Numbered from the stretch's first letter, positions 36,495 to 46,713 are shown. The stretch is DNA of 64,000 nt from Chloroflexota bacterium (GCA_016191875.1 JACPVG010000008.1:95342-159341), one strand, 5' to 3'. Numbers and translations: made by a program. Notes: generated by a model from the letters alone, not told the origin.

Positions 36495-38345
36495 ATGGCA
36501 AAGCAAGAATTCGAACTGGCTTTCAACGAGGTACTCGACTCGAAGCAGTTGCCCAAAGAGATCGTCCTGGAAGCCATCCAGGCGGCGATGGTCTCGGCCT
36601 ACCGCAAGACGGTCAACGCCTCCAGCGCCCAGCACGTCGAAGCCCGGCTCGACGCCGAGACCGGCGCCATCAGCATCCACGCTGAAAAAGAAGTCGTCGA
36701 GGAGGTGCAGGACGACCGCACCGAGGTGACGCTGGAAGACGCCCGCCTGGTCGACCCCGCGGCCGAACTCGGCCAGATCGTCGTGGTGCCTTCCACCCCG
36801 GCCGACTTCGGCCGCGTGGCTGCCCAGACCGCCCGCCAGGTGATCCAGCAGCGCATCCGCGAAGCCGAACGCCAGGCCCAATTCGATTATTTCCACAACT
36901 TGCAGGGCGAGGTGGTGAACGGTGTGGTGCAGGCTGTCAACCCCGGGTTCATCACTCTGGGGCTGGACCGCAACGCCGAAGCCTCCATGCCGCGCAACCA
37001 GCAGATCCGCGGCGAACGTTTCCGCGTCCACGACCGGGTGCGGGCGCTGCTGCTGGAAGTGAAACTGGAGCCGCGCGGCCCCAAGATCATCCTCTCGCGC
37101 GCTCACCGCAACTTCCTGCGCCGCCTGCTGGAAGAGGAAGTGCCGGAGATCTATCACGGCCTGGTGGAGATCCGCTCCATCGCCCGCGAACCCGGCTACC
37201 GCAGCAAGGTGGCCGTGGCCGCCCTCCAACCAGGCATCGACCCGGTGGGCGCCTGCGTGGGCATCCGCGGCGTGCGCATTCAGGCCATCGTGCGCGAACT
37301 CAACGACGAGAAGATCGACGTCATCGAATGGAACCCCGACCAGGCCGCCTACATCGCCAAGGCGCTCAGCCCGGCGCGCGTCAGCGGCGTGTACCTGGAT
37401 GAGACCGGCGGGGGTCGCACCGCCACAGTCATTGTTCCCGAGGACCAGCTCAGCCTAGCCATCGGCAAGGACGGCCAGAACGCCCGCCTGGGAGCCAAAC
37501 TGACCGGCTGGCGCATCGATATCAAGAGCCTCAGTGAAGCCGCCAGCGAAGCCCTTGGCAAACTCGGCGGCGAGGAGTTCGCCGAACAGCACGCCGCCCT
37601 GGCGGAGAGCATGCCCCAGGTGGAGTCGATTCTGGCGAAGAAGGCCGAAGGCCGCCCGATCACGCCGGAGGAGTACAGCCTGCTGGGCCGCTTTGTGAAC
37701 CAGGTGGAGACCGGCGCCGCCGACCGCCGTCAGGCCGAAGTGGAAGTGGAACGCGCCCGCCAGGCGGAACTGCGGGCACGCATCCCGGCCACCGCCTTCG
37801 ATATCCCGCTCGACGACCTGGGCCTCTCGCCGCGCCTCAACATCCTCATCACCGGCGAGGGCTACTCGACCATCGGCGACCTGATGATGCAGATGGAAGT
37901 CGACCGCGACGCGGTGCTGGCGCTCAATGGCGTGGGCCCCAAAGCCATGGAAGAGATCGACGCCAAACTGGCGGCGTTCGTATTCCCCGAGCCGCAGCCC
38001 GAACCGGAGCCGGAAGAACCGGCGGCCCCCGAGGCTGAACCGCTGGCGGAAGGCGAACCCGCGGCCGCCGCCGCAGCCGCCGAGCCGGAAAGCCAGGCCG
38101 GGGAAACGCCCGCCCCGATCTCGATCGAAGAGGCTTTCGCGGCCGTGCTGGCCGCCCCGGCCGACGCGACCACCGACGAAGAGGAAACCCCCATCAGCGC
38201 GGTGAGCGACGACAAGGCCAAGAAGGGCAAGAAGAAAAAGAAAGCCCCGGAACTGGAGTACGACCCCGACAAAGACGTCACTATCGTCCGCAAGCGCCAC
38301 AAGAAAGGCACGGGCGAATGGACCGAATGGGATGAAGAAGTCTAA
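36495..38345 (+). CDS. nusA: Transcription termination/antitermination factor NusA
   Basis: A 616-residue NusA, an RNA polymerase-bound factor controlling pausing and termination. Domains: N-terminal RNAP-binding (1-~125), S1 (~135-205, [18 protein letters not shown]), KH1 and KH2 (~207-355, with [18 protein letters not shown] and [19 protein letters not shown]), and a helix-hairpin-helix region (~440-497, [16 protein letters not shown]). The last ~118 residues are an unusual Ala/Glu/Pro-rich acidic stretch ending in Lys-rich KKGKKKKK, absent from E. coli NusA. First gene of the operon nusA-ylxR-infB-rbfA-nrnA-truB. Confidence 0.96.
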   Translation: MAKQEFELAFNEVLDSKQLPKEIVLEAIQAAMVSAYRKTVNASSAQHVEARLDAETGAISIHAEKEVVEEVQDDRTEVTLEDARLVDPAAELGQIVVVPSTPADFGRVAAQTARQVIQQRIREAERQAQFDYFHNLQGEVVNGVVQAVNPGFITLGLDRNAEASMPRNQQIRGERFRVHDRVRALLLEVKLEPRGPKIILSRAHRNFLRRLLEEEVPEIYHGLVEIRSIAREPGYRSKVAVAALQPGIDPVGACVGIRGVRIQAIVRELNDEKIDVIEWNPDQAAYIAKALSPARVSGVYLDETGGGRTATVIVPEDQLSLAIGKDGQNARLGAKLTGWRIDIKSLSEAASEALGKLGGEEFAEQHAALAESMPQVESILAKKAEGRPITPEEYSLLGRFVNQVETGAADRRQAEVEVERARQAELRARIPATAFDIPLDDLGLSPRLNILITGEGYSTIGDLMMQMEVDRDAVLALNGVGPKAMEEIDAKLAAFVFPEPQPEPEPEEPAAPEAEPLAEGEPAAAAAAAEPESQAGETPAPISIEEAFAAVLAAPADATTDEEETPISAVSDDKAKKGKKKKKAPELEYDPDKDVTIVRKRHKKGTGEWTEWDEEV

Positions 38346-38350
38346 CCGGC

Positions 38351-38671
38351 ATGGCGGGTAGGGTGTTGGCCGCCAAGCAGCGCCCGCGCGCCCGGCACAT
38401 CCCGCAGCGCACCTGTGTGGGCTGCCGCACCGTCCAGGAAAAACGCGCGCTGATCCGGGTGGTGCGTACTCCCCAGGGCGTGCAGGTGGACCCCACCGGC
38501 AAACTGGCCGGGCGCGGTGCTTACCTGCACGACCGCCGCAGTTGCTGGACCCAGGCGCTTAAAGGCAGCCTGGCGCATGCCCTGAAAACTGAACTGAGCG
38601 ATGATGACCGTGAACGCTTGAACCAGACCCTGGAAACCCTGCCGGCCGAAGACGGCCGCGAGGACGCATGA
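38351..38671 (+). CDS. ylxR: YlxR family RNA-binding protein
   Basis: 106 residues, matching the YlxR fold: RHIPQRTCVGCRTVQEKRALIR, GRGAYLHDRRSCWTQALK. It always neighbours nusA and infB; reported as a nucleoid- or RNase P-associated protein. The start is 6 bp after the nusA stop. The sequence has an Arg-rich N-terminus and a typical zinc-less CxxC pair. Confidence 0.9.
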   Translation: MAGRVLAAKQRPRARHIPQRTCVGCRTVQEKRALIRVVRTPQGVQVDPTGKLAGRGAYLHDRRSCWTQALKGSLAHALKTELSDDDRERLNQTLETLPAEDGREDA

Positions 38672-38694
38672 ACCTCGCCGAGTGACGTCTTGCA

Positions 38695-38716
38695 GGCCGG
38701 GAACGGCCGGTTTTTG
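38695..38716 (+). terminator. Weak hairpin + T-run between ylxR and infB
   Basis: A 5-bp stem GGCCG/CGGCC with loop GGAA followed by GGTTTTTG. It may act as an attenuator inside the operon because infB follows without a visible strong promoter. Confidence 0.35.
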
Positions 38717-38843
38717 TTCCGGGGTCAACGGAACCCCCTATCCGTAACGGCGGGCACGGTGGATGAGCCGGTGCGGATAAGGAGTTGGCTGGAGCGTTCA
38801 GCGATGAGCGCATGCAGAAACAGCCGCTCCTCAAAGGAGAAAC

Positions 38844-40655
38844 ATGATGAGTAGCAATGCGAATCTCAAGACTGTCGAACTCCCAGGCAGCATGACCGTG
38901 CGCGACCTGGCGGATGCCCTCGGTTCCACACCCATTGACATCATCAAGGTACTGATGAGCAACGGCGTGATGGCGAACATCAACCAGCAGATCGATTTTG
39001 GTACGGCCGAGATCGTGGCCTCCGAACTGGGCTTCGAGGCCAGCATGCTGGTCATCGACCAGGTTGAGCAGGAAGACGCCGGCGAGATCGCCCTGTGGAA
39101 ACGGCTGATCGCCAACGAACCCGCCGAGCAGCTGAGCGCCCGCCCGCCGGTGGTCACCATCCTCGGCCACGTGGACCACGGCAAGACCACCCTGCTGGAT
39201 GCCATCCGCCAGACCAACGTGGTGGAAGGCGAGGCCGGCGGCATCACCCAGCACATCGGGGCCTACCAGGTGACCCACAACGACAAGCGTATTACCTTCC
39301 TGGACACACCCGGCCACGCGGCGTTCACCGCCATGCGCTCGCGCGGCGCCCAGGGCGCGGATATCGTCGTGCTGGTGGTGGCCGCCGATGACGGCGTGAT
39401 GCCACAGACGCGCGAGGCTTACAACCACGCCCGGGCCGCTCAGGTGCCCATGCTGGTGGCGATGACCAAGATCGACCGGCCCAACGCCAACCCGGAGCAC
39501 GTGAAGCAGCAACTGGCCGAACTGGGTCTGGTGCCGGACGACTGGGACGGCAGCACGATCGTCGTGCCGGTCTCGGCCAAGCAGAAGAAGGGCATCGAAG
39601 ACCTGCTGGAAGCCATCCAACTGGTGGCCGAGAACATCCAGATCCAGGCCAACCCGAACGGCCAGGTCTTTGGTTCGGTCATCGAAGCCGAGCGCGACAA
39701 GTCGCGCGGCGTGACCACTACCGTCCTGGTGCAGAACGGGACATTGCGCATGGGCGACGTGTTGGTGGCAGGCACAACCCACGGTCGCATCCGCGCCATG
39801 TTTGACGATCACGGCGAACCCTGCGAAGCCGCCGGGCCATCCGCGCCGGTCTCGGTGCTGGGCCTCAACGACGTGCCGGTCGCCGGCGACCTGTTCCGCG
39901 TGGTGGAGAATGAACGCGAAGCCCGCAGCATCGTGGCCGAGCGCGAAGAGAAAGCCAAGGAGACCCTGGAGGCCGCCCGCCGCTCGCGCAAACTGGAAAA
40001 CGTCTTCACCCGTTTCCAGGCCGGCGAGATGCGTGAACTGCGCCTGATCGTGAAGGCCGATGTGCAGGGTTCGCTTGAACCCATCGTCTCCTCGCTTAAC
40101 GAGATCAAGGGCGAGGACGAACACGGCGAGATTCACGTCAACGTGCTGCATTCCGCCACCGGCAACATCATCGCCGACGATGTCAGCCTCGCCAGCGCCT
40201 CGGACGCCATCGTACTGGGTTTCAACGTCGCGGTGGATAACGCCGCCGCACGCCAGGCGGAAGTGGAAGGCGTGGACATTCGCACCTACGATATCATCTA
40301 CCGCCTGACCGAGGATGTGGAGAAGGCCCTCAAAGGGATGCTGGAGCCGGAAGATGTGGAGCGCGTGCTCGGCAAGGCCGAGGTGCGCGCCCTGTTCGAG
40401 ATCAAGAAGATCGGCGTCATCGCCGGCTGCCGCGTAGTGGATGGCGAGATCAAACGCACTGCCCGTATGCGCGTCATCCGCGGCGGCGGGAAGGTCATCT
40501 TCGAGGGGCCGATCTCCTCGCTCAAACACGAGCGCGACGACGTGCGCGAAGTGCGCAACGGTTTTGAATGCGGCATCGGCATCAAGGATTTCGTCGACTT
40601 CAAAGTCGGCGACGTCCTGGAATGCTTTGTGATTGAAAAGGGCAAGGCCGCCTAA
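38844..40655 (+). CDS. infB: Translation initiation factor IF-2
   Basis: A 603-residue GTPase that places initiator tRNA on the 30S subunit. G1 GHVDHGKTT (residues 108-116), G3 DTPGH, G4 MTKID, and G5 SAKQ are intact. The N-terminal extension is short compared with the ~890-residue E. coli protein, leaving a single IF2N-like domain ([20 protein letters not shown]). The ATG at 38844 (second ATG follows) sits after AAAGGAGAAAC, a strong Shine-Dalgarno sequence. The preceding ~170 bp are non-coding with a hairpin and a TATCCG/CGGATA inverted repeat. Confidence 0.97.
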   Translation: MMSSNANLKTVELPGSMTVRDLADALGSTPIDIIKVLMSNGVMANINQQIDFGTAEIVASELGFEASMLVIDQVEQEDAGEIALWKRLIANEPAEQLSARPPVVTILGHVDHGKTTLLDAIRQTNVVEGEAGGITQHIGAYQVTHNDKRITFLDTPGHAAFTAMRSRGAQGADIVVLVVAADDGVMPQTREAYNHARAAQVPMLVAMTKIDRPNANPEHVKQQLAELGLVPDDWDGSTIVVPVSAKQKKGIEDLLEAIQLVAENIQIQANPNGQVFGSVIEAERDKSRGVTTTVLVQNGTLRMGDVLVAGTTHGRIRAMFDDHGEPCEAAGPSAPVSVLGLNDVPVAGDLFRVVENEREARSIVAEREEKAKETLEAARRSRKLENVFTRFQAGEMRELRLIVKADVQGSLEPIVSSLNEIKGEDEHGEIHVNVLHSATGNIIADDVSLASASDAIVLGFNVAVDNAAARQAEVEGVDIRTYDIIYRLTEDVEKALKGMLEPEDVERVLGKAEVRALFEIKKIGVIAGCRVVDGEIKRTARMRVIRGGGKVIFEGPISSLKHERDDVREVRNGFECGIGIKDFVDFKVGDVLECFVIEKGKAA

Positions 40656-40666
40656 GGAGGGCTGAC

Positions 40667-41041
40667 ATGGCAACCCAGGGACGGGCGCTGCGCGTCGGCC
40701 AGCGCATCCAGCAGGAGCTCTCCGAGTTGCTGTTGTTCGCCGTGACCGACCCGCGTCTCCAGCAAATCTTCATCTCGCAAGTGCGGGTGGATCGCGAACT
40801 GGAGTACGCCAACATTTTCGTCTCGGCGCTGGAGGGCGAGGAGCGCAAAGAGGAGATCCTGGCGGGCCTGCAGCATGCTTCGGGGTTCCTGCGGCGCGAA
40901 CTCGCCCGGCGGGTGAAACTGCGCAGTTTTCCACAGCTGCGCTTCCATTGGGACCCGACCCCTGAAGACGCCGCCCGTATCGAGCAATTGCTATCCCGGC
41001 TGAACGAAGACGACAAAAAGAAAGCCGCCCCGGATGAGTGA
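40667..41041 (+). CDS. rbfA: Ribosome-binding factor A
   Basis: A 124-residue KH-fold protein that binds the 30S central region during late 16S rRNA maturation. It shows VGQRIQQELSELLLF, VRVDRELEYANIFVSAL and HFDWDP-like FHWDPTPEDAARIEQLL. The ATG follows AAGGAGGG. The 3' end overlaps nrnA by 8 bp. Confidence 0.95.
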   Translation: MATQGRALRVGQRIQQELSELLLFAVTDPRLQQIFISQVRVDRELEYANIFVSALEGEERKEEILAGLQHASGFLRRELARRVKLRSFPQLRFHWDPTPEDAARIEQLLSRLNEDDKKKAAPDE

Positions 41042-42008
41042 CCTGCCGCTGGAGGCCGCCCGCCAGGCGCTGCAGGCCGCCGCCAGCGTGCTGGTGATGG
41101 GGCATGTGCGCCCGGATGGCGACGCGGTCGGTTCGGTGCTGGGGCTGGGGCTGGGGCTGCAGGCCCAGGGCAAACAGGTGCAGATGGTGCTGGTGGATGG
41201 CGTGCCTGCCGCGCTGCGCTTCCTGGAAGGGCATGGGCAGATCGCCACCAAGGCCGACAAACCCTTCGACCTGGCCGTGGCGCTGGATACCGCCGAACTG
41301 AGCCGCCTGGGGCCGGCCCTGCCGGAAGGCCGCCTGGTGGACCTGAACATCGACCACCACGCCACCAACCCGGGCTTCGGCCGCATCAATATCATCGACG
41401 GCGAAGCGGCCGCCACGGCTGAGATGCTGGCGCAGCACTTTCCGGCCCTGGGGCTGGACTTCACGCCTGCCGCCCGCGCGGCTTTGCTGGCGGGCATCCT
41501 CACCGACACCCAGGGCTTCCGCACGAGCAACACCCGCCCGGCCACCCTGCGCCTGGCGGCCGACCTGTACGAACAGGGCGCGCCGCTGACCGCGCTCTAC
41601 CATCACGGCCTGGTCAGGCGTTCCTTTGAATCTGTGCGGTTGTGGGGCCTGGGGCTGGCCAATGTGCAGCGCCAAGATGGCGTGGTCTGGGCGGTCATCA
41701 GCAAGGCGGATCGCAAGGCGGCCAACTACCCCGGCCGCGACGACGCCGATCTGGTGAACTGGCTTTCCAGCGTGGCGGGGGCGCGCGTGGCCGTGGTCTT
41801 CATCCAACAGGATGAGCAGGCCGTCAAGGTTTCGTGGCGGGCCGACGACGGCGCCAACGTGGCGCGCATCGCCGGGCAGTTCGGCGGCGGCGGCCACCTG
41901 GCGGCGGCCGGCGCGGTGGTGAACGGCAGCCTGGAAGACGTGCAGGCGCGCGTGCTGGCGGCCACGCTGGCCGAGCTGGGGGCGAGTTTACAAGAAATTA
42001 ATGAATAA
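41034..42008 (+). CDS. nrnA: Bifunctional oligoribonuclease/PAP phosphatase NrnA
   Basis: A 324-residue DHH/DHHA1 phosphoesterase that degrades nanoRNAs and dephosphorylates pAp. Catalytic motifs: GHVRPDGDAVGS, DTAELSR, NIDHHATNPG, and GGGGHLAAAGA in the DHHA1 domain. The 3' end carries the next gene's upstream TATAAT 5-10 bp after the stop. It sits between rbfA and truB as in many Gram-positive and Chloroflexota operons. Confidence 0.93.
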   Translation: MSDLPLEAARQALQAAASVLVMGHVRPDGDAVGSVLGLGLGLQAQGKQVQMVLVDGVPAALRFLEGHGQIATKADKPFDLAVALDTAELSRLGPALPEGRLVDLNIDHHATNPGFGRINIIDGEAAATAEMLAQHFPALGLDFTPAARAALLAGILTDTQGFRTSNTRPATLRLAADLYEQGAPLTALYHHGLVRRSFESVRLWGLGLANVQRQDGVVWAVISKADRKAANYPGRDDADLVNWLSSVAGARVAVVFIQQDEQAVKVSWRADDGANVARIAGQFGGGGHLAAAGAVVNGSLEDVQARVLAATLAELGASLQEINE

Positions 42009-42012
42009 TCGT

Positions 42013-42018
42013 TATAAT
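42013..42018 (+). promoter_or_regulatory. TATAAT box ahead of truB
   Basis: A perfect TATAAT directly after nrnA with weak -35 TTTACA or TTACAA 19-20 bp upstream, so truB-ribF may have its own transcript. The ~100-nt leader contains ATGGT/ACCAT hairpin arms (~42040-42054). Confidence 0.4.
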
Positions 42019-42126
42019 AGATAGGACTTCAAATCGTTTAGAATGGTGATATACCATCAAATTTCTTCCCGCGGGTTTGTCAGGGGAAAACCAAGTTTCG
42101 GGGAGCACACAAGGATATAGGAAGAA

Positions 42127-43035
42127 ATGGACCGTGATGTAGTCAATAACGTTGTCTCGGGGGTGCTGGTGGTCGATAAGCCTGTCGGGCTGACATCGCA
42201 CGACGTGGTGCAGATCATCCGCAAAGGCACGAACATCCGCCGCGCCGGCCACACGGGAACGCTTGACCCGCGTGCCTCCGGTGTGCTGGTGGTGCTGATC
42301 GGCCCGGCGGTGCGGCTGAGCGAATACGTCTCGGCGTCGGACAAGCGCTACCAGGCCACCATCCGCCTGGGCAGCAGCACGGATACCTATGATTCCGAAG
42401 GCGCCATGACCGGCGATGAAATGCCGGTGAACGTGACCGAGGAAGAATTCCTCACCCTGCTCAAGTCCTTCGAGGGCGAGAAGGAACAGGTGCCGCCGCC
42501 GTATTCGGCGGTGCACGTGGAAGGCAAGCGCGCCTACGAACTGGCGCGCCAGGGCGAGGAAGTGGATCTGGCCCCGCGCATGATCAATGTCTACAGCCTG
42601 GATCTGCTGGAGTGGGCGCCGCCGGAAGTGGTCATCGACGTATATTGCTCCAGCGGCACCTATGTGCGTTCGCTGGCGCACGACATCGGCCAGCAACTGG
42701 GCTGCGGCGCGCACCTGATCGGCCTGCGCCGCACCAAGAGCGGGCGCTTCACCCTGCGGGATGCCGTCAGCCTGCGCCGGCTGCGGGAGTCATTTGACGC
42801 CAACGACTGGGCGCAATTCCTCATCCCGGCCTCGGAGGCCCTCGGCGACTGGAAGACCATCATCCTGGAAGGCGAGTTGCTGGAGACGGTGCGCCACGGC
42901 CACCGCTTCCCCAACGAGGACGGCAGCACCGGCTGGGCGCGGGCTCTCAGTGAGCAGGGCGACCTGGTGGCCCTGCTGGAAGCCGACGAAGAGACCGGCG
43001 AGTGGCAGCCTAAGAAAGTCTTCTTCAGCAGTTGA
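42127..43035 (+). CDS. truB: tRNA pseudouridine(55) synthase
   Basis: The 302-residue TruB converts U55 in the T-loop of tRNAs to pseudouridine. The catalytic Asp is D47 in [45 protein letters not shown] and [16 protein letters not shown] are family hallmarks, followed by a PUA-like C-terminal segment. The ATG follows AGGAAGAA. A strong terminator-like hairpin lies 18 bp after the stop. Confidence 0.95.
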   Translation: MDRDVVNNVVSGVLVVDKPVGLTSHDVVQIIRKGTNIRRAGHTGTLDPRASGVLVVLIGPAVRLSEYVSASDKRYQATIRLGSSTDTYDSEGAMTGDEMPVNVTEEEFLTLLKSFEGEKEQVPPPYSAVHVEGKRAYELARQGEEVDLAPRMINVYSLDLLEWAPPEVVIDVYCSSGTYVRSLAHDIGQQLGCGAHLIGLRRTKSGRFTLRDAVSLRRLRESFDANDWAQFLIPASEALGDWKTIILEGELLETVRHGHRFPNEDGSTGWARALSEQGDLVALLEADEETGEWQPKKVFFSS

Positions 43036-43053
43036 CCGAATCTGACGTAGAAT

Positions 43054-43084
43054 AAAACCTTGCGGCACATGGCCGCAAGGTTTT
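43054..43084 (+). terminator. Strong intrinsic terminator between truB and ribF
   Basis: A 13-bp stem AAAACCTTGCGGC / GCCGCAAGGTTTT with a 5-nt loop. The 3' arm ends in TTTT, followed by GGTTTA. Because ribF starts 11 bp later, ribF is probably expressed by read-through or from a promoter not recognised here. Confidence 0.75.
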
Positions 43085-43095
43085 GGTTTAACCCG

Positions 43096-44022
43096 ATGCA
43101 GCATACTCACAACCTGCAAACCCTCTCCCTGAACGGGGCCTGGCTTTCCGTAGGCGTGTACGATGGCGTGCACCTCGGCCACCGCGCGGTCCTGGAGCCG
43201 ATGATCGCCGCGGCGCATGCCGCCGCGGCGCCAGCCGCGGTGCTGACGTTCGACCCGCACCCGGCGGTGGTGTTCAGCGGCCCGCGTGACGATTTCCTGC
43301 TCACCACGCCGGCCGAGCGCGCCGACCTGATGGACGCGCTGGGGGTGGATGTACTGATCACATTCCCGTTCAGCCAGGCGGCCGCCGCCACGCCGGCGCG
43401 CCAGTTCGTGGAAAGCCTGCATGCTCACCTGGGCCTGAGCCAGTTGTGGGTGGGCGAGGGCTTTGCGATGGGCCACAACCGCCAGGGCGATATCGCCACG
43501 CTGGCCGACTATGGGAAGGAACTGGGTTTTGCCGTGCGAGCCATCCCGCCGCTGGAGATGGACGGCGCGGCGGTGTCTTCGACCCGCATCCGCGCCCACC
43601 TGGCGGGGGGCGACGTGGAGGCGGCCAATGCGCTGCTGGGACGCGCCTACAGCCTGCGCGGGGTGGTGGTGCGCGGCGATGGGCGCGGCCGCACCATCGG
43701 CATCCCGACCGCCAACCTGAGCATCCCGACCGAGCGCGCCGTGCCCGCCAACGGGGTGTACGCCGGCTGGGCCAAGGTGGGGGAAGCGCAATGGCCGGCA
43801 GTCACCAACATCGGCGTGCGCCCGACGTTTGCGAGCGACGCGCCAATGCGCACCGTCGAGACGCACCTGCTGGATTACGAGGGCGACCTCTACGGGCGTG
43901 AACTGGAATTGAGTTTCACCGCCCGCCTGCGCGGCGAGCAGAAGTTCAGCGGCGTGGAGGCCCTGGTGGCGCAGATACACGCGGACATCGCCAGGGCGCG
44001 GGAGGTGGTTGGTGAGAGGTAG
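43096..44022 (+). CDS. ribF: Bifunctional riboflavin kinase/FMN adenylyltransferase (FAD synthetase)
   Basis: 308 residues. The N-terminal FMN adenylyltransferase domain has GVYDGVHLGHRAV (GxFDGxHxGH motif) and STRIRAHL (RxxS-like). The C-terminal flavokinase domain begins YSLRGVVVRGDGRGRTIGIPTANL and ends with VETHLLDYEGDLYGRELELSF. It makes FMN and FAD. I use the ATG at 43096; the in-frame TTG at 43060 lies inside the truB terminator stem and is unlikely to be a start. Confidence 0.94.
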   Translation: MQHTHNLQTLSLNGAWLSVGVYDGVHLGHRAVLEPMIAAAHAAAAPAAVLTFDPHPAVVFSGPRDDFLLTTPAERADLMDALGVDVLITFPFSQAAAATPARQFVESLHAHLGLSQLWVGEGFAMGHNRQGDIATLADYGKELGFAVRAIPPLEMDGAAVSSTRIRAHLAGGDVEAANALLGRAYSLRGVVVRGDGRGRTIGIPTANLSIPTERAVPANGVYAGWAKVGEAQWPAVTNIGVRPTFASDAPMRTVETHLLDYEGDLYGRELELSFTARLRGEQKFSGVEALVAQIHADIARAREVVGER

Positions 44023-44131
44023 GAAAGGATAGCTCCAAACAGGTTGGCGACATCCACGCAAGGCGTTTGCTCCTGCCGAGTGTTTCCGCCTTTTGGATGT
44101 TTACCTTACTTCCTGAGCCTGATAGCCAGCA

Positions 44132-44146
44132 AACCTCCCGGAGGTT
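44132..44146. repeat. Small palindrome AACCTCC-C-GGAGGTT
   Basis: 7-bp perfect arms, 1-nt loop, no following T-run; intergenic after ribF. Confidence 0.4.
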
Positions 44147-44156
44147 GACTCTTGCT

Positions 44157-44599
44157 AGCTAACGCCGTGTGCAAGTTGTTTGGAATTGTCATTCCTTCGC
44201 AAGGCTCAGGACAGGGCTGAGCCGCAACTACCGTCGCTCCGCGATGGAAGCGCGAAGCTTGCCCTGAGTCTAGTCGAAGGAATCTGCCGCCTCGACTGAC
44301 TCATTACGCCGAACGCGTAGATTCTTCGCTCGCTACGCTCGCTCAGAATGACAATCGGGAAAGACTTGCTAACTAACGCCGTGTGCGAGTTGTCTGGAAT
44401 TGTCATTCCTTCGCAAGGCTCAGGACAGGTCTGAGCCGCAACTAGCGTCGCTCCGCGATGGAAGCGGCGAAGCTTGCCCTGAGCGTAGTCGAAGGGAATC
44501 TGCCGCCTCGACTGACTCATTACGCCGAAGGCGTAGATTCTTCGCTCGCTACGCTCGCTCAGAATGACAATCGGGAAAGACTTGCACACGGGGTTAACT
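44157..44599. mobile_element. MITE-like element (family C) in tandem duplication
   Basis: The outer ends AGCTAACGCCGTGTGCAAGT (44157-44176) and ACTTGCACACGGGGTTAACT (44580-44599) are inverted copies of each other and match the family C termini at 18171-18361. Inside, a second left end (AACTAACGCCGTGTGCGAGT, 44371-44390) shows that two ~214-bp units lie head to tail with about 95% identity, joined through a truncated right end. The interior is built from dispersed-repeat arms (CTTCGCAAGGCTCAGGAC, CGCTCGCTACGCTCGCTCAG). It fills most of the 731-bp gap between ribF and thyA. No ORF is convincing. Confidence 0.75.
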
Positions 44600-44753
44600 T
44601 TTGTAACCATCAATGGAAAGCGAGTTTTAAGGTCGGTGTGGATTGTGTTTCAACCCTCCTTGTGCTTTAATGGTTGCATAACAACCGTTGGCCGGATCTC
44701 TGTCTCGTTCAACCTTATTTCGTTGACCCTTGTTTGCCTGATACGGTTTTCCC

Positions 44754-45548
44754 ATGCGCCCTTACCTTGACCTGATGCAGCACGTTCTGGAGCACGGCGC
44801 GGAAAAGAGCGACCGCACCGGCACCGGCACGCGCTCGGTGTTCGGCTGGCAGATGCGCTTCGACCTGGCGGCCGGATTCCCGCTCATCACCACCAAACGC
44901 ATTCATCTCAAATCGGTCATCCACGAACTGCTGTGGTTCCTGGCAGGCGACACCAACGTGGCGTACTTGCAGGCGAACGGCGTGCGCATCTGGAATGAGT
45001 GGGCGGATGCGGAGGGCGAACTTGGCCCGGTATACGGCGCGCAGTGGCGCTCGTGGCGCGGGCCGGATGGAGAGACCATTGACCAGATCGCCCGGGTCGT
45101 GGAGATGATCAAGACGAAGCCCGATTCGCGCCGCCTGATCGTGAGCGCCTGGAACGTGGGCGAACTGGATGAGATGGCCCTGCCGCCCTGCCACACCCTG
45201 TTTCAGTTCTATGTGGCCGGGGGGCGGCTTTCGTGCCAGCTGTACCAGCGTTCGGCGGATATCTTCCTGGGTGTGCCGTTCAACATCGCCAGTTATGCCC
45301 TGCTGACCCTGATGATGGCGCAGGTCTGCGGCCTGGAGCCAGGCGAGTTCGTCCACACCCTGGGCGACGCCCACCTGTACAGCAACCATCTCGAGCAGGT
45401 GCGCCTGCAATTGACGCGTGAGCCCTATCCGCTGCCCAGGCTGCGACTCAACCCGGCGGTGGATGATATCTTTGGATTCGGGTACGAGGATTTCACGCTG
45501 GAGGATTACCAGCACCACCCGCATATCCCCGCGGCGGTGGCGGTATGA
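44754..45548 (+). CDS. thyA: Thymidylate synthase
   Basis: A 264-residue ThyA, which methylates dUMP to dTMP using methylene-tetrahydrofolate. The nucleophile Cys is C146 in [43 protein letters not shown], and [20 protein letters not shown] are conserved. It overlaps dfrA by 4 bp (ATGA), so dTMP synthesis and folate regeneration are co-expressed. No Shine-Dalgarno sequence is evident before the ATG. Confidence 0.97.
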   Translation: MRPYLDLMQHVLEHGAEKSDRTGTGTRSVFGWQMRFDLAAGFPLITTKRIHLKSVIHELLWFLAGDTNVAYLQANGVRIWNEWADAEGELGPVYGAQWRSWRGPDGETIDQIARVVEMIKTKPDSRRLIVSAWNVGELDEMALPPCHTLFQFYVAGGRLSCQLYQRSADIFLGVPFNIASYALLTLMMAQVCGLEPGEFVHTLGDAHLYSNHLEQVRLQLTREPYPLPRLRLNPAVDDIFGFGYEDFTLEDYQHHPHIPAAVAV

Positions 45549-46039
45549 TCGTCTCCGTTATCGTGGCCGTCGAAGAAGGCGGCGGCATTGGCTACCGGGG
45601 CAAAGTGCCCTGGAAACTGAAGGACGACCTCAAGTTGTTCAAGGAAACCACCATGGGTCATCACCTGGTGGTGGGCCGCAAGACGTGGGAGAGCATCGTC
45701 CGGGCGTTGCCGGGGCGGCGCATCGTAGTGGTCACCAGCCAGCCGGGCTATCAGGCCGAGGGCGCCGAGGTGGCCGGGTCGCTCAGCGATGCGCTCAACC
45801 TGGCGCGGGGCCGCGGTGAGAGCGAGGTGTTCATCGCCGGCGGGGCGCAGCTGTATGCCGAGGCGCTGCCCATGGCCGACCGGATGTATTACACCCGCGT
45901 CCTGGCGCGCGTGACCTGCGATACGCTGTTTCCCTGGCAGGGCGAGCTGACCCTGCGCGAGTTGGGGCGGCGCGAGTTCCCGGCCAACGAGCGCAACGAG
46001 TACCCCTTCATCTGGCGGGTAATGGAACGCCGCAAGTAA
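45545..46039 (+). CDS. dfrA: Dihydrofolate reductase
   Basis: A 164-residue DHFR that regenerates tetrahydrofolate consumed by Thy[37 protein letters not shown] carries the active-site Asp (in KDDLKLF), followed by [23 protein letters not shown] and [24 protein letters not shown]. The start codon overlaps the thyA stop. The symbol could equally be written folA. Confidence 0.95.
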   Translation: MIVSVIVAVEEGGGIGYRGKVPWKLKDDLKLFKETTMGHHLVVGRKTWESIVRALPGRRIVVVTSQPGYQAEGAEVAGSLSDALNLARGRGESEVFIAGGAQLYAEALPMADRMYYTRVLARVTCDTLFPWQGELTLRELGRREFPANERNEYPFIWRVMERRK

Positions 46040-46086
46040 GTAACGCGTGTGCACAGATTGTCATTGCGAAAGTTGCACCCGGGGTT

Positions 46087-46213
46087 GAGTTTTGAATTCC
46101 GTTGGAGAGGAACAGCGGCCAACGATTAATAGCAGCCCTGGGGATTTTACAAGGACAAACCTGCCGGATATCGAGGGAAACCTTGTAACGATACTTTCGA
46201 TAGGCTACTTTAG
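46087..46213. repeat. Dispersed repeat D, copy 1
   Basis: Begins GAGTTTTGAATTCCGT and runs through GGAGAGGAACAGCGGCCAAC. The first ~45 bp are nearly identical to 61726-61770, and both copies end in a GGCTACTT block. Upstream at 46040-46085 lies a degenerate family C terminus (GTAACGCGTGTGCA / TTGCACCCGGGGTT). Non-coding. Confidence 0.5.
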
Positions 46214-46332
46214 CCCGGCCCGCGGATCTCTTCTCCTCCTTTAGCAGGATTTACCGCCAGAATCTACAGGAAACAGGCAGGTTCGGCACCCGGGTGCTTA
46301 AGTGAGCCCCGGTTGCGGGTTAGGATGCCGGC

Positions 46333-46713
46333 ATGAATCGCTGGCTGCTCCTCATCGCCTGGTTGTCCGGGACCGTCTTCCCCTACACCTGGCTGCGCAA
46401 CGAATCTTCGCGTTTCCGCCGCCTGGTGGACACGTTCTTTGCCGCCGAGTGGACGCACGTGGTCGGCCATCTGGCGCTCTACGCCACCCTGGCCTTCCTG
46501 CTGTGGTGGGCGCTGCGGCGCGCCCCCGGCCTGCCGGGTGCCGCCGCCACCCTGGCGCTGGCCCTGCCCGTGGGGCTGGCACAGGAAACGCTGCAAACGC
46601 TGTTCCGCCATCGAGCGTTCGGCGCGCCGGAGGTCTTCGACCTGTTCGTGGACCTGACGGGCGTGGTGATCGGCCTGCTGGCGGCGTGCCGGGTGGGAGA
46701 AGGTAATCGGTAA
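46333..46713 (+). CDS. VanZ-like membrane protein
   Basis: A 126-residue protein with four hydrophobic segments (LLLIAWLSGTVFPYTWL, HVVGHLALYATLAFLLWWAL, GAAATLALALPVGLAQETLQ, VFDLFVDLTGVVIGLLAACRV). The spacing of conserved H, E and D residues (VGHLALY, QETLQTL, FDLFVDLTG) matches VanZ-like proteins, whose best-known member affects teicoplanin resistance. Its own function is unknown. The last four codons (GNR, stop) are encoded by a period-7 tract immediately before the family A MITE. No Shine-Dalgarno sequence is obvious. Confidence 0.8.
   Translation: MNRWLLLIAWLSGTVFPYTWLRNESSRFRRLVDTFFAAEWTHVVGHLALYATLAFLLWWALRRAPGLPGAAATLALALPVGLAQETLQTLFRHRAFGAPEVFDLFVDLTGVVIGLLAACRVGEGNR

Noticed and set aside
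38559..40673. A 704-codon minus-strand frame opposite infB
   Set aside because: Antisense shadow; composition is His/Val/Gly-rich like the other shadows and it lacks motifs.
43060..43095. Upstream TTG start for ribF
   Set aside because: It would place the start inside a perfect terminator stem; ATG 43096 is adjacent to the conserved domain.
44206..44670. Short open frames within the family C tandem element
   Set aside because: They translate the repeated CTTCGCTCGC arms and occur twice because the DNA is duplicated; no homology or start signals.
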